35,440 nt of DNA from the NCBI GenBank assembly GCA_017540605.1, contig JAFYAS010000013.1:1-35440 (forward strand), in the 5' to 3' direction. The notes beneath the pieces are model-generated. The model was not told where the DNA came from, made no database searches, and worked only from the letters and a program-made list of their open reading frames with translations. The stretch is from Lachnospiraceae bacterium (GTDB taxonomy: Bacteria > Bacillota > Clostridia > Lachnospirales > Lachnospiraceae). The translations under genes and the position numbers were made by a program. Within the stretch, counting starts at the first letter, position 1, and each line of letters begins with the position of its first letter. This document shows, piece by piece, positions 1-7,847 of the stretch.

Positions 1-6
1 AAAACA

Positions 7-41
7 CAGACCACAAGCGGTCTGCAAGGTATTTTTTATTT
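7..41. terminator. possible terminator hairpin at left edge
   Basis: A 6-bp stem (CAGACC 7-12, GGTCTG 19-24) with a 6-nt loop is followed on the + strand, after an eight-base gap, by a T-rich run (31-41), and on the - strand by TGTGTTTT. It could end a gene lying left of the window. The stem is short and the + strand T-run is displaced, so the call is weak. Confidence 0.35.
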
Positions 42-166
42 ATTTAACTGTCAAACTCCCGAATAAATTGAATACATATAAATTATATTCTACCACAGGT
101 CCATATTCTCCACAACATAAAATACCTTTATATGTAGATATATTGCCATTTACCTAAAATATCATA

Positions 167-195
167 GTGACACTCACAAAACTTTGGAGTATAAT
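167..195 (+). promoter_or_regulatory. pyruvate kinase promoter (sigma-A type)
   Basis: The -35 element GTGACA (167-172) matches TTGACA at five of six bases. A 17-bp spacer follows, then a perfect -10 TATAAT (190-195). Transcription would start near 202, about 30 bases before the pyruvate kinase ATG. This rules out the in-frame upstream TTG at 184 as the start codon, because it lies before the predicted transcription start. Confidence 0.8.
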
Positions 196-231
196 GTTCA
201 ACGATCATTATTATTTTTAAGGAACAGCATT

Positions 232-1647
232 ATGAGAAAGACAAAGATCGTATGCACCATCGGTCCCGCCAGTGAATCGGAGGAAATGGTTGCGGCACTC
301 TGCAAGGCAGGTATGAACGTCGCTCGATTGAATTTTTCACACGGAACTCATGAGGAGCATTTAAAAAGGATAAACACTATCAAGAAGGTTCGAGAAGAAC
401 TGAATCTTCCCATCGCCATTATGCTTGATACAAAGGGACCTGAGTATCGCATCGGTACATTCAAGAATGGAAAGGTCTTCCTAAAGGATGGGGAGCACTT
501 CACATTTACCACAGAGGATATCGAAGGTGACGAAAGCATTGTATCAGTAAGCTACAAGAATCTGGCAAAGGAACTCAATGTTGGAGATCGCATTTTACTG
601 AACAACGCACTTTTAGAGTTCAAGGTATTAAGCACAGACGGCACAAGGATTGAGACCGAGATCGTAACCGGTGGCGAGCTTTCCAACAAAAAGAGCATGA
701 GCTTTCCCGGAAAGCATATAAAGCAGGTCTATCTTTCAGAACAGGACAAATCGGATATCAGCTTCGGAGTTGAGAATGATGTAGACTTTATCGCCTGCTC
801 ATTTGTTTCGATAAAACAGGATCTGATAGATGTTCACGAGCATCTCAAGTCACTTGGAAAGGATGACAGCGTAGAGCTGATCGCAAAGATTGAGAATCAG
901 TCGGGCTACGACAACATAGAGGATATCTGTGAGGAATGTGACGGCATCATGGTTGCCAGAGGTGATATGGGCGTCGAGGTTCCCTTCGAGCAGCTTCCCG
1001 CTATCCAGAAGGATCTGATCACCAAGTGCCGTATGCTTGGAAAGCGCGTGATCACAGCCACGGAGATGCTTGAATCCATGATCCACAATCCCCGTCCTAC
1101 AAGAGCAGAAACCTCTGATGTTGCAAATGCTGTATATGACGGAACCAGCGCCATCATGCTTTCAGGCGAGACCGCAGCAGGAGCTTATCCCGTTCAGGCA
1201 GTGGAAACTATGGCCAAGATTGCCGAGGCCACCGAAGGTAACATAAATTACGCAAAGCGCTTCCACAAGTATGAATTCAAGATACAAAATGATGTGGATG
1301 CCATCTCACATTCTACCTGCGGTATGGCGATAGATATCAAGGCAAAGGTGATCGTAGCCTGTACACTTTCAGGAAGAACTGCCCGCATGGTATCGAGATT
1401 CCGCTCACCGGTGGACATCATCGGTCTTACCACGAACGAAAAAACCTGGAGACTTCTCTCCCTTTCTTGGGCGGTCACTCCTAAAATGTGTGAGCTTTTC
1501 CCTTCAACGGATGTGCTCTTCTATGGTGCAAAGAAGATTGCCGTAGAATCATTTGACCTTCAATCCGGAGACAAGATAGTCATTTCCGGTGGAGTAACCA
1601 ACGGACAATCAGGAAACACCAATCTGATCAAGATTGAAAATGTATAG
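232..1647 (+). CDS. pyk: pyruvate kinase
   Basis: Pyruvate kinase (cytoplasm) transfers the phosphate of phosphoenolpyruvate to ADP in the last step of glycolysis. The 471-aa protein opens with RKTKIVCTIGPAS, the family N-terminus. It then shows the TKGPE substrate loop, AKIEN with the catalytic lysine, ARGDMGVE with the metal/substrate residues, and the signature around TATEMLESM and RAETSDVANAV. The length fits a standard (beta/alpha)8 barrel, B domain and C-terminal domain, without the extra PEP-utiliser domain seen in some Bacillus enzymes. The ATG at 232 is chosen because AAGGA lies 8 bases upstream and the sequence before it lacks family similarity. It is a single-gene unit with its own promoter and a terminator shared with the convergent EAL gene. 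Confidence 0.97.
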   Translation: MRKTKIVCTIGPASESEEMVAALCKAGMNVARLNFSHGTHEEHLKRINTIKKVREELNLPIAIMLDTKGPEYRIGTFKNGKVFLKDGEHFTFTTEDIEGDESIVSVSYKNLAKELNVGDRILLNNALLEFKVLSTDGTRIETEIVTGGELSNKKSMSFPGKHIKQVYLSEQDKSDISFGVENDVDFIACSFVSIKQDLIDVHEHLKSLGKDDSVELIAKIENQSGYDNIEDICEECDGIMVARGDMGVEVPFEQLPAIQKDLITKCRMLGKRVITATEMLESMIHNPRPTRAETSDVANAVYDGTSAIMLSGETAAGAYPVQAVETMAKIAEATEGNINYAKRFHKYEFKIQNDVDAISHSTCGMAIDIKAKVIVACTLSGRTARMVSRFRSPVDIIGLTTNEKTWRLLSLSWAVTPKMCELFPSTDVLFYGAKKIAVESFDLQSGDKIVISGGVTNGQSGNTNLIKIENV

Positions 1648-1687
1648 TAACTTTTCACTACAGCTTTTAACAGTTAAAATGTGTAAT

Positions 1688-1715
1688 AAAAAAGAGGACC
1701 TCGGTCCTCTTTTTT
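1688..1715. terminator. bidirectional terminator between pyk and EAL gene
   Basis: The hairpin has arms GAGGAC and GTCCTC around the loop CTCG. It is flanked by an A-run on the left and a T-run on the right, so it reads as an intrinsic terminator from both sides. It lies 40 bases after the pyk stop and 9 bases past the stop of the convergent EAL gene, as expected for a shared terminator. Confidence 0.88.
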
Positions 1716-1724
1716 ATACTTCTA

Positions 1725-3605
1725 TCAAGCTGAATTCCTTTCTCTTAGGAACTCCAAAAATTCATCCTTCGGAAGTGGTCTTGAGAAATAATACCCCTGT
1801 ATATAATCTATACCGAGCTTAGCAAATTCCTCAAGTTGCTCCTTCTTCTCAACACCCTCTGCTACGATCTTCAGCTTAAGATCCCCAATCATCTGAACTA
1901 CAGATCTCATCATGATCTTGGCCTTGTCATTACGGAAATAATCCTGAGTCATTGAATAATCAAACTTTACGATATCCACAGGCATATTGACGATATAATT
2001 GAGGTTTGATTCACCGGTTCCAAAATCGTCAAGTGAGAAGGAACATCCAAAATCCTTCAAGTGGCTCATGTTGGAGATCAATGCACCACGATTACTTATA
2101 GCAGAGCTTTCGGTAATCTCAAGATTGATGGTTTTGGGCTCAATGCCTATCTCCTTTATGGTATTTGAATATCTCTCTGCAAGATCGCTCTTTTCACATT
2201 GAATAACCGAAAGATTGACCTCTATATAATGTATGCCAAGAGCTAAAAGCGAATCATTCTTTATGGCATAACAGCATTTTTCAAATACACGATCACCAAT
2301 ATCTTCTACCAGACCTGTCTTTTCAGCAATAGGTATAAACTGCCCGGGCATAATGATGCGTCCATCTCTTCCTCTGATACGGGCCAGAGCCTCGGCTGAA
2401 CGGAACTTTCCGTCCTTTACGGAATAGATAGGCTGGAAGAACACCTCTACCCTATCCTCATCAAGTGCCTTCACGATCTCATTTTGCATTTTCCTAAATG
2501 CGATAACCTTGTCATATACCTCACGGTCAAGCATAATGATCTGATGCTTTGAAAGGTCGGAATTTGTTCTGGAATACTCATAAATATCGATGCACTCATT
2601 TAGCGAGCTTACAAGCGAACAATCCGGTGCATAGAATATGGTCTCATTTAATATCTCTCCCATACTCCAAGGAAACCTGAATCGTTGAGCAATAACCTCC
2701 TTCGCTTCCTCAGCATCATTGAGATACTTAAATACGATCACAAAATCCATGGATGATCCCCTGAATATCTCAGCCTTTTTAAAATTGGTGCGAAGATATC
2801 TGGCTACATCTGCCATAGCCTGTATCTGTTGCTCTCTGCCTTCCTCTTTATCAAAATTAATATATAGCATAATAGCGGAAAAAGCAGTATGGTTCAGATA
2901 TAGCTGTCTCACATAATCACTACACAGTGAGAAATTCATAAGACCTGTATCCTTGTCGATATCTGTTTCAGGATTTTCCATCTTGGCAAAAATGATCATA
3001 ACACCTATAGCCATACAATACCCGATCAAAAGCAAATTTCTGTTGATCAACTGAATACCCGCTGCAAGCACAGTAAGTCCCATAAATATAAGGATTCCCT
3101 GAACTCTGTGTGGATTCATGAGATTCCTAAACATGATCACAAATGCCACAATAGTTATAACGAAAAGCGAAGTAACTCCATACGTAATATTTACCGAAAG
3201 GCCATAGCTATATACCTCATATACATTACAAACATACTCTAACGGAGTGACACAGACAGCAACGCTGGCAATGATAGAGATCATAATAAAAACAAGTCTT
3301 GGTATTCTGGTAGACCTGAGTGTAGGTATATCATTTACAACATAGGAAAACGTGAAATATCCAACCCAGAGGATTGATATGAGATACAGCTTACAAACCG
3401 CTTTTGTGATAAACGGTGCCGTATTTCCTAGATAATATATAGCGACAATTGAAATAACATCAAAAGAGATACAGCACATAGTAGCGAGCTGAATGCGAAT
3501 ATACATCTTCGCACTTTCAAGCACTCCCTTCTCCGCTGTAACCGAGAAATAAAAAAGCAATATAACTAATACCAAACCACATAATTGAACAGATATGTTC
3601 AGCAT
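1725..3605 (-). CDS. membrane-anchored GGDEF-like/EAL cyclic-di-GMP phosphodiesterase
   Basis: This 626-aa protein probably hydrolyses cyclic-di-GMP at the inner face of the membrane. Residues about 1-210 form some six to seven hydrophobic helices. Residues 218-300 resemble a GGDEF domain but have GSSMDF in place of GGDEF, so no cyclase activity is expected. Residues about 370-625 are an EAL domain. The usual catalytic set is visible: E of EALAR (405), N of VNLS, E of LEITES, both D of DDFGTG (526-531), K of VKFD, E of VAEGVE and Q of QGYYFSRP. An active phosphodiesterase is therefore inferred. GGAGGG lies about 9 bases before the ATG. The gene stands alone, convergent with pyk. No convincing promoter was found, but two large palindromes lie 150-210 bases upstream. 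Confidence 0.93.
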   Translation of the reverse strand: MLNISVQLCGLVLVILLFYFSVTAEKGVLESAKMYIRIQLATMCCISFDVISIVAIYYLGNTAPFITKAVCKLYLISILWVGYFTFSYVVNDIPTLRSTRIPRLVFIMISIIASVAVCVTPLEYVCNVYEVYSYGLSVNITYGVTSLFVITIVAFVIMFRNLMNPHRVQGILIFMGLTVLAAGIQLINRNLLLIGYCMAIGVMIIFAKMENPETDIDKDTGLMNFSLCSDYVRQLYLNHTAFSAIMLYINFDKEEGREQQIQAMADVARYLRTNFKKAEIFRGSSMDFVIVFKYLNDAEEAKEVIAQRFRFPWSMGEILNETIFYAPDCSLVSSLNECIDIYEYSRTNSDLSKHQIIMLDREVYDKVIAFRKMQNEIVKALDEDRVEVFFQPIYSVKDGKFRSAEALARIRGRDGRIIMPGQFIPIAEKTGLVEDIGDRVFEKCCYAIKNDSLLALGIHYIEVNLSVIQCEKSDLAERYSNTIKEIGIEPKTINLEITESSAISNRGALISNMSHLKDFGCSFSLDDFGTGESNLNYIVNMPVDIVKFDYSMTQDYFRNDKAKIMMRSVVQMIGDLKLKIVAEGVEKKEQLEEFAKLGIDYIQGYYFSRPLPKDEFLEFLRERNSA

Positions 3606-3751
3606 GCAGAACGACCCTCCATAATACTATATATCGTTCCGTTTGATGTTAGATGCGTTCCCCATTAAGTGTACCATACTCTCCCAACTAACAATTCAAA
3701 CTCAGAGTTATTTTCATTTTACCATATTTTTCTAAAAAAAGCCATCATTAA

Positions 3752-3773
3752 AATATGTCACGCGTGACATATT
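3752..3773. promoter_or_regulatory. 22-bp perfect palindrome (operator candidate 1)
   Basis: A perfect 22-bp inverted repeat without spacer, with core ATGTCACGCGTGACAT. It lies 147 bases upstream of the EAL gene and 48 bases past the stop of the large surface-protein gene. Lack of a loop and perfect symmetry suggest a dimeric DNA-binding protein site rather than a terminator. The regulator is unknown. Confidence 0.6.
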
Positions 3774-3791
3774 CGGGTGAATTTACCTAAA

Positions 3792-3813
3792 ATTATGTTA
3801 CGCGTGACATAAT
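3792..3813. promoter_or_regulatory. 22-bp near-perfect palindrome (operator candidate 2)
   Basis: A second 22-bp palindrome with core ATGTTACGCGTGACAT; one symmetric pair mismatches. Its centre lies exactly 40 bp from that of the neighbouring palindrome, close to four helical turns, so two dimers would sit on the same face of the DNA. It begins seven bases past the stop codon of the 1320-aa surface-protein gene. Confidence 0.55.
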
Positions 3814-3820
3814 AGTATTG

Positions 3821-6800
3821 TTATTTTTTTGTTTTTTTACTTATCTTCACCCATTTTCCATAGGACTTGGCTGTTTTACCATTGTTTGTCTTGTAGGACT
3901 TGTAGGCTCTTATCCTTACATAGTAAAGTTTCTTTGCCTTCAGCTTTTTCACTGTACAAGTTTTCTTTGATGACTTTACAGTAAGCTTCTTAGCAGACTT
4001 AAACTTACTTTTGGTGCTTAGCTGTATCTCATAGCCGGAAATATTTTTGACCTTTTTCCACTTAAGAACAAGTCTCTTTGAACCTGCTAAAGCCTTAAAT
4101 GATGTAACCTTCCCTACAGATGGAACAGTTATCTTTTTCGTATTATTAGCCGGTTTTGGATCAGTCGTACTCGTTTTATTCTCAGATTTATCTTTCGGTG
4201 TAATTGTTATATCGGTTGGTGTTCCGGGATCAGCCAAGACATCCGTCGATGTAGTCGGAGCTTCTATAGGCTTATCATCTGTTTGTACAGTTTGATTCGT
4301 TTTTTGATTACTTGCTGTGTCTGTCCCTTCTTGAGGGAGATCAGACCCACTTTCTCCACCGGAAGGTGGATTTATATCAATAACATCATCTGAGCCCTGT
4401 TGACCCTGACCATTTTCCTTATCTGGATCAATCTCACTCTTGTAAACAGCCGTTACAGCGTAATTGTTGGACTGTTTACTGTCATATACCTCTGTTTCAA
4501 CTACCGCTTGTAAAGCAACCAGACCATCATCATTATATGACAACTTATCCTTATTAAGATTGTAATAAAGGTAATTACTTTCTCCCTTATCCAATGAATC
4601 AAAAGGCAGCTCAGCAACAAGATTAGTCATACTAAGATCATCATAAAGCTTTATTGTTCCCGATGTTAAGGAGTCAGTATTATTTGTCACCTTGTATCTA
4701 ATACGTTTTTTATCCTCTGTGATCTGCTTGTTAGCCTCCACTGAAACATCTGTATATCCTACCGTTACATTAAAATGTTTTGCTTCCTCCTTGTTTTGAC
4801 CCTCGGCATAAACACAAACCACGAATTCAGTAGGCTGTGTAATCTTATTGATAGAAAAATCCGTAGACAATTCAATGCTTTCGCCGGGCTTTATGGTACG
4901 ATTAAATTGTTTATCATTCACGTACTTGATCTTGCCCAATGATACAGACAGATAAAATTTGCTGAGAGTGGTTTCACCATCATTTTTCAACAACACCTTC
5001 AGTCCCTGATTATTATCAGCATCTCGGTTGATATCACTCATATAAACGGAAACTACATCTAAAGAATCAGTTACCTCCTTTATGACCTCGGCTATTCTAT
5101 TGTGCTCTGTGTCAGAATCCAACTCGTCATCAAGAACAATATCATATCTTCCGTCAATATCTATCGCAGCATCAAAGCTAAAAAGATTGGAATCATATTT
5201 TTCAAATAATCTGTATGATTTTGATATTACACCATCGTTTATAAGAGCTGCTCTAAGCTCAAAGCCTTCACCTACAGCAACTCTTGAGATAACAGCTGTC
5301 TTTTTATCATTTGACACCACAGTAAAATCAGGTGAAATGCTTTCACCATCAGCAAGCTCATAGCTTTCCATATACCAGCTACTATCGGCTGAAACACTCT
5401 TAAACTGACCTTCTCCATTTAACCAATATATTTTTCCATTTGAATACTTAAGTCCGGAAATAAATGACTGATCTTGTTCGATGACTGTTCCATTTACCTT
5501 ATCCCATCTGTAAAGATTGGTTAAGGGAACACTCTCTTCATTCACGCTATATGCTGTGTCCACAACAGAATAAACCATCCTTAGATCATCCTGATCTTCA
5601 ACAACTACATAATTGCCAACAGTACCGATAACTTCTGATAGATTTTCTGGTGTAGTCCAATTCGTTCCATCCAGTTTACTGTATTTTATTTGATTGGGTG
5701 CACTTTTACCATCAATAGAATTCGTACCATTCTCAATCCACACTACAGATGGTATCCAAGTATTCTCTACGAGCTTCGGCTGAATATCAGCATGATCATT
5801 ATCGGTGATATAAGTCTGACCGGTGAATTGATCTAAAGTCTCATCAAAGCTTGCAAAACAGATCTCAGAACCGGAGATGGCATTTAAAAACTGTTCCTCT
5901 CCCTCTTGCCCCGTTACCTTGCTTCCTGCTTTTTGCCAAGTTAAGTAAAGCTTTCCGTTTACAACTCTCATATCTGAATAATAATCAGCCTTACCATTGT
6001 CCCAAACAGGCAAAGGGGTAGACCATCTACCATTGGTCTTTACGGAATACATCAGTCGTCCGGCATCGGGGGATCCACTTTCCTTCATAGTAAGATATAC
6101 CATAACCTCCTTACTACCAAGAGTGACAATAGTGGGGTTTGAATCAGGCATACTTTTATCAAGGAGGACTCCACTTGTAGAAACATTTCCTTCAACCGAA
6201 TAATCAGTTTCTCCGCTACCATCAAAAACTGAAGACACATCGCCCTCATAAGCGGTAAGCCTCAATCCGCTAAAATCACTGGGAGCAAGAGAAAGATCAG
6301 GCATATATTCTGTTTTAACCTGGTAATCCCATAAGGTTTTTCTGAATGTATAAGGTTCAAGCAAGTTCTCTTTGTAATAGTTTAAGAACTTAACTCCCAA
6401 ATAAAGCTTACCGTCTGTCTTCATATAGGCTCTTGGATACATGCCTGCTTGAAAATTCATATCAAGATTTCCGTTTACATTGGCTATACCCACAAGTCCA
6501 AGTCCGACCTGAGCATTTACTTTTCCTGTTCCGGTTATGGAACCGTCACCATCAAATGAATTTCGCTTATAATAATGGTCATACTTAAGCTTATAATCTA
6601 CTTCTATATCACCTTCGTAATCAAAGCCCATTTTCCAATAATATGGCACCCACAAGGGTCCGATATGCTTTATATACTGCTTTATCATAGGCTTATTGTC
6701 AGACTTTGCCATACCTATGACCTTACCGTTACCGCCAAGTATACGAAAATCAGTATCAGTAGTGATCTCAAGATATCCGGCAACGGAAAGCTTAGGCTTT

Positions 6801-7783
6801 AAGAATTCAGAAAGAGTTTGACTTCCTTTTATGACACTTGAATTACCAACTGTCAACGAAAAATCAGCTTCAAGCTGCTCGTCTACAGCCATTTTAAGAG
6901 GATTCTTTTTCCCATCAGAAAAATCCTGCAATTCCTTTTTAGCTTTTTTAGCCTCAGCCATTCTCTTTGTCAGATAATCACAGATATTTTTATAATCAGT
7001 CCAAGCCTTATCATTAACAAAGAATTTCTCCAATGCACTTTTATCACTTCCGCTACTGTTCTCATTTGGAAAGATGATGCGAAATACTATTGTACCATCA
7101 TCCTTTGGTTCATGATTAAGCAATATAGGGAGCTTTTGTTCTCCTACCTCATAGCTGTTGTTAAATAGATCATTCAAGTAGCTTACAGCACCCATAGTAT
7201 CTGGATCATCACCGGTAATGGAGTTCACAGTCTTAGCTGTATAAAGTATCATACCGGCACCGGAAAACAAACCATCAAGCTTTAGCTGTTCAAGTAAAGC
7301 AGCGGCCGATCTGTCTTCTTCAGTATCCTTTGGTCCATCCTCATTTGGATTGGCTCCCGGTGTTCCCTTCTCATAGTCAGCCTCCATACCATCATAGTTT
7401 GGCCAACCTATAGACACTGCACCTGAAACATCATCAAGCCTTAAGCTTTCTCCATCAGGATCAACAGTATATAAGAATCTTCTGTTAACTATATCTCCGC
7501 TTTTTGCTACTTCCTTTGATCCGGCATAATATATGGTATGTGTTTTTCCCTTATTATCCCTGTGAGTAAATCTGACTCTTGTGGTCTCAGTTTCAAGCGT
7601 AATGGTTGCAACATACATATTGATGGCACCTGATTGATTGTTGGTGCCTTCAAAATATCCTCCTGTATACACAGTATATGTTGTATCATTTATCCAAGCA
7701 TACGCATCTACCTTGAAAAAGCAAAAGAAAGATATACACATTATGCAGGCTATCATTATCTTGTGTAATGTTTTATTTTGCAT
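3821..7783 (-). CDS. large secreted surface protein with C-terminal fibronectin-III domain
   Basis: A predicted exported protein of about 1320 aa with no recognised enzymatic function. It starts with a signal peptide (hydrophobic core MIACIMCISFFCFF, cleavage likely after DAYA). Residues about 500-910 contain repeated beta-strand blocks (for example GRWSTPLPVWDNG and NGKLYLTWQ) that resemble a beta-propeller. Residues about 910-1115 look like two CARDB-type Ig folds. A Thr/Pro/Asp-rich linker follows (about 1120-1218), then a Lys-rich fibronectin-III domain to the end. The domain closely matches that of the upstream 1686-aa protein. No LPXTG motif or C-terminal membrane anchor is seen. The ATG at 7783 is preferred over 7789 because GGAGG lies 7 bases before it but only one base before the other. 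It is probably co-transcribed with the upstream gene. Confidence 0.85.
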   Translation of the reverse strand: MQNKTLHKIMIACIMCISFFCFFKVDAYAWINDTTYTVYTGGYFEGTNNQSGAINMYVATITLETETTRVRFTHRDNKGKTHTIYYAGSKEVAKSGDIVNRRFLYTVDPDGESLRLDDVSGAVSIGWPNYDGMEADYEKGTPGANPNEDGPKDTEEDRSAAALLEQLKLDGLFSGAGMILYTAKTVNSITGDDPDTMGAVSYLNDLFNNSYEVGEQKLPILLNHEPKDDGTIVFRIIFPNENSSGSDKSALEKFFVNDKAWTDYKNICDYLTKRMAEAKKAKKELQDFSDGKKNPLKMAVDEQLEADFSLTVGNSSVIKGSQTLSEFLKPKLSVAGYLEITTDTDFRILGGNGKVIGMAKSDNKPMIKQYIKHIGPLWVPYYWKMGFDYEGDIEVDYKLKYDHYYKRNSFDGDGSITGTGKVNAQVGLGLVGIANVNGNLDMNFQAGMYPRAYMKTDGKLYLGVKFLNYYKENLLEPYTFRKTLWDYQVKTEYMPDLSLAPSDFSGLRLTAYEGDVSSVFDGSGETDYSVEGNVSTSGVLLDKSMPDSNPTIVTLGSKEVMVYLTMKESGSPDAGRLMYSVKTNGRWSTPLPVWDNGKADYYSDMRVVNGKLYLTWQKAGSKVTGQEGEEQFLNAISGSEICFASFDETLDQFTGQTYITDNDHADIQPKLVENTWIPSVVWIENGTNSIDGKSAPNQIKYSKLDGTNWTTPENLSEVIGTVGNYVVVEDQDDLRMVYSVVDTAYSVNEESVPLTNLYRWDKVNGTVIEQDQSFISGLKYSNGKIYWLNGEGQFKSVSADSSWYMESYELADGESISPDFTVVSNDKKTAVISRVAVGEGFELRAALINDGVISKSYRLFEKYDSNLFSFDAAIDIDGRYDIVLDDELDSDTEHNRIAEVIKEVTDSLDVVSVYMSDINRDADNNQGLKVLLKNDGETTLSKFYLSVSLGKIKYVNDKQFNRTIKPGESIELSTDFSINKITQPTEFVVCVYAEGQNKEEAKHFNVTVGYTDVSVEANKQITEDKKRIRYKVTNNTDSLTSGTIKLYDDLSMTNLVAELPFDSLDKGESNYLYYNLNKDKLSYNDDGLVALQAVVETEVYDSKQSNNYAVTAVYKSEIDPDKENGQGQQGSDDVIDINPPSGGESGSDLPQEGTDTASNQKTNQTVQTDDKPIEAPTTSTDVLADPGTPTDITITPKDKSENKTSTTDPKPANNTKKITVPSVGKVTSFKALAGSKRLVLKWKKVKNISGYEIQLSTKSKFKSAKKLTVKSSKKTCTVKKLKAKKLYYVRIRAYKSYKTNNGKTAKSYGKWVKISKKTKK

Positions 7784-7803
7784 CTTCATACCTCCATATC
7801 ACA

Positions 7804-7834
7804 ACGGAACCCTACGAAAAACGCAGAGTCCCGT
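7804..7834 (-). promoter_or_regulatory. intergenic RNA stem-loop ahead of the second surface gene
   Basis: On the - strand a 13-bp stem (7834-7822 with 7816-7804) encloses a TTTTT loop. It is fully paired only in the - strand RNA, where three G-U wobbles occur; the opposite strand would have A-C mismatches. It lies between the two surface-protein genes, about 8 bases before the Shine-Dalgarno of the second. No T-run follows, so it is not a classical terminator. It may be a processing or stabilising element, or may control translation. Confidence 0.6.
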
Positions 7835-7847
7835 ATTCTTAAATGTA

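Noticed and set aside
184..231. N-terminal extension of pyruvate kinase from a TTG codon
   Set aside because: It lies before and across the predicted -10 and transcription start, has no ribosome site, and does not resemble the family; the ATG at 232 has AAGGA.
3606..3720. Promoter for the EAL gene (TTGAAT ... TATGGT, or a sigma-D-like CGATAT)
   Set aside because: Spacings (15 bp, or no -35 match) are wrong and neither candidate is better than background.
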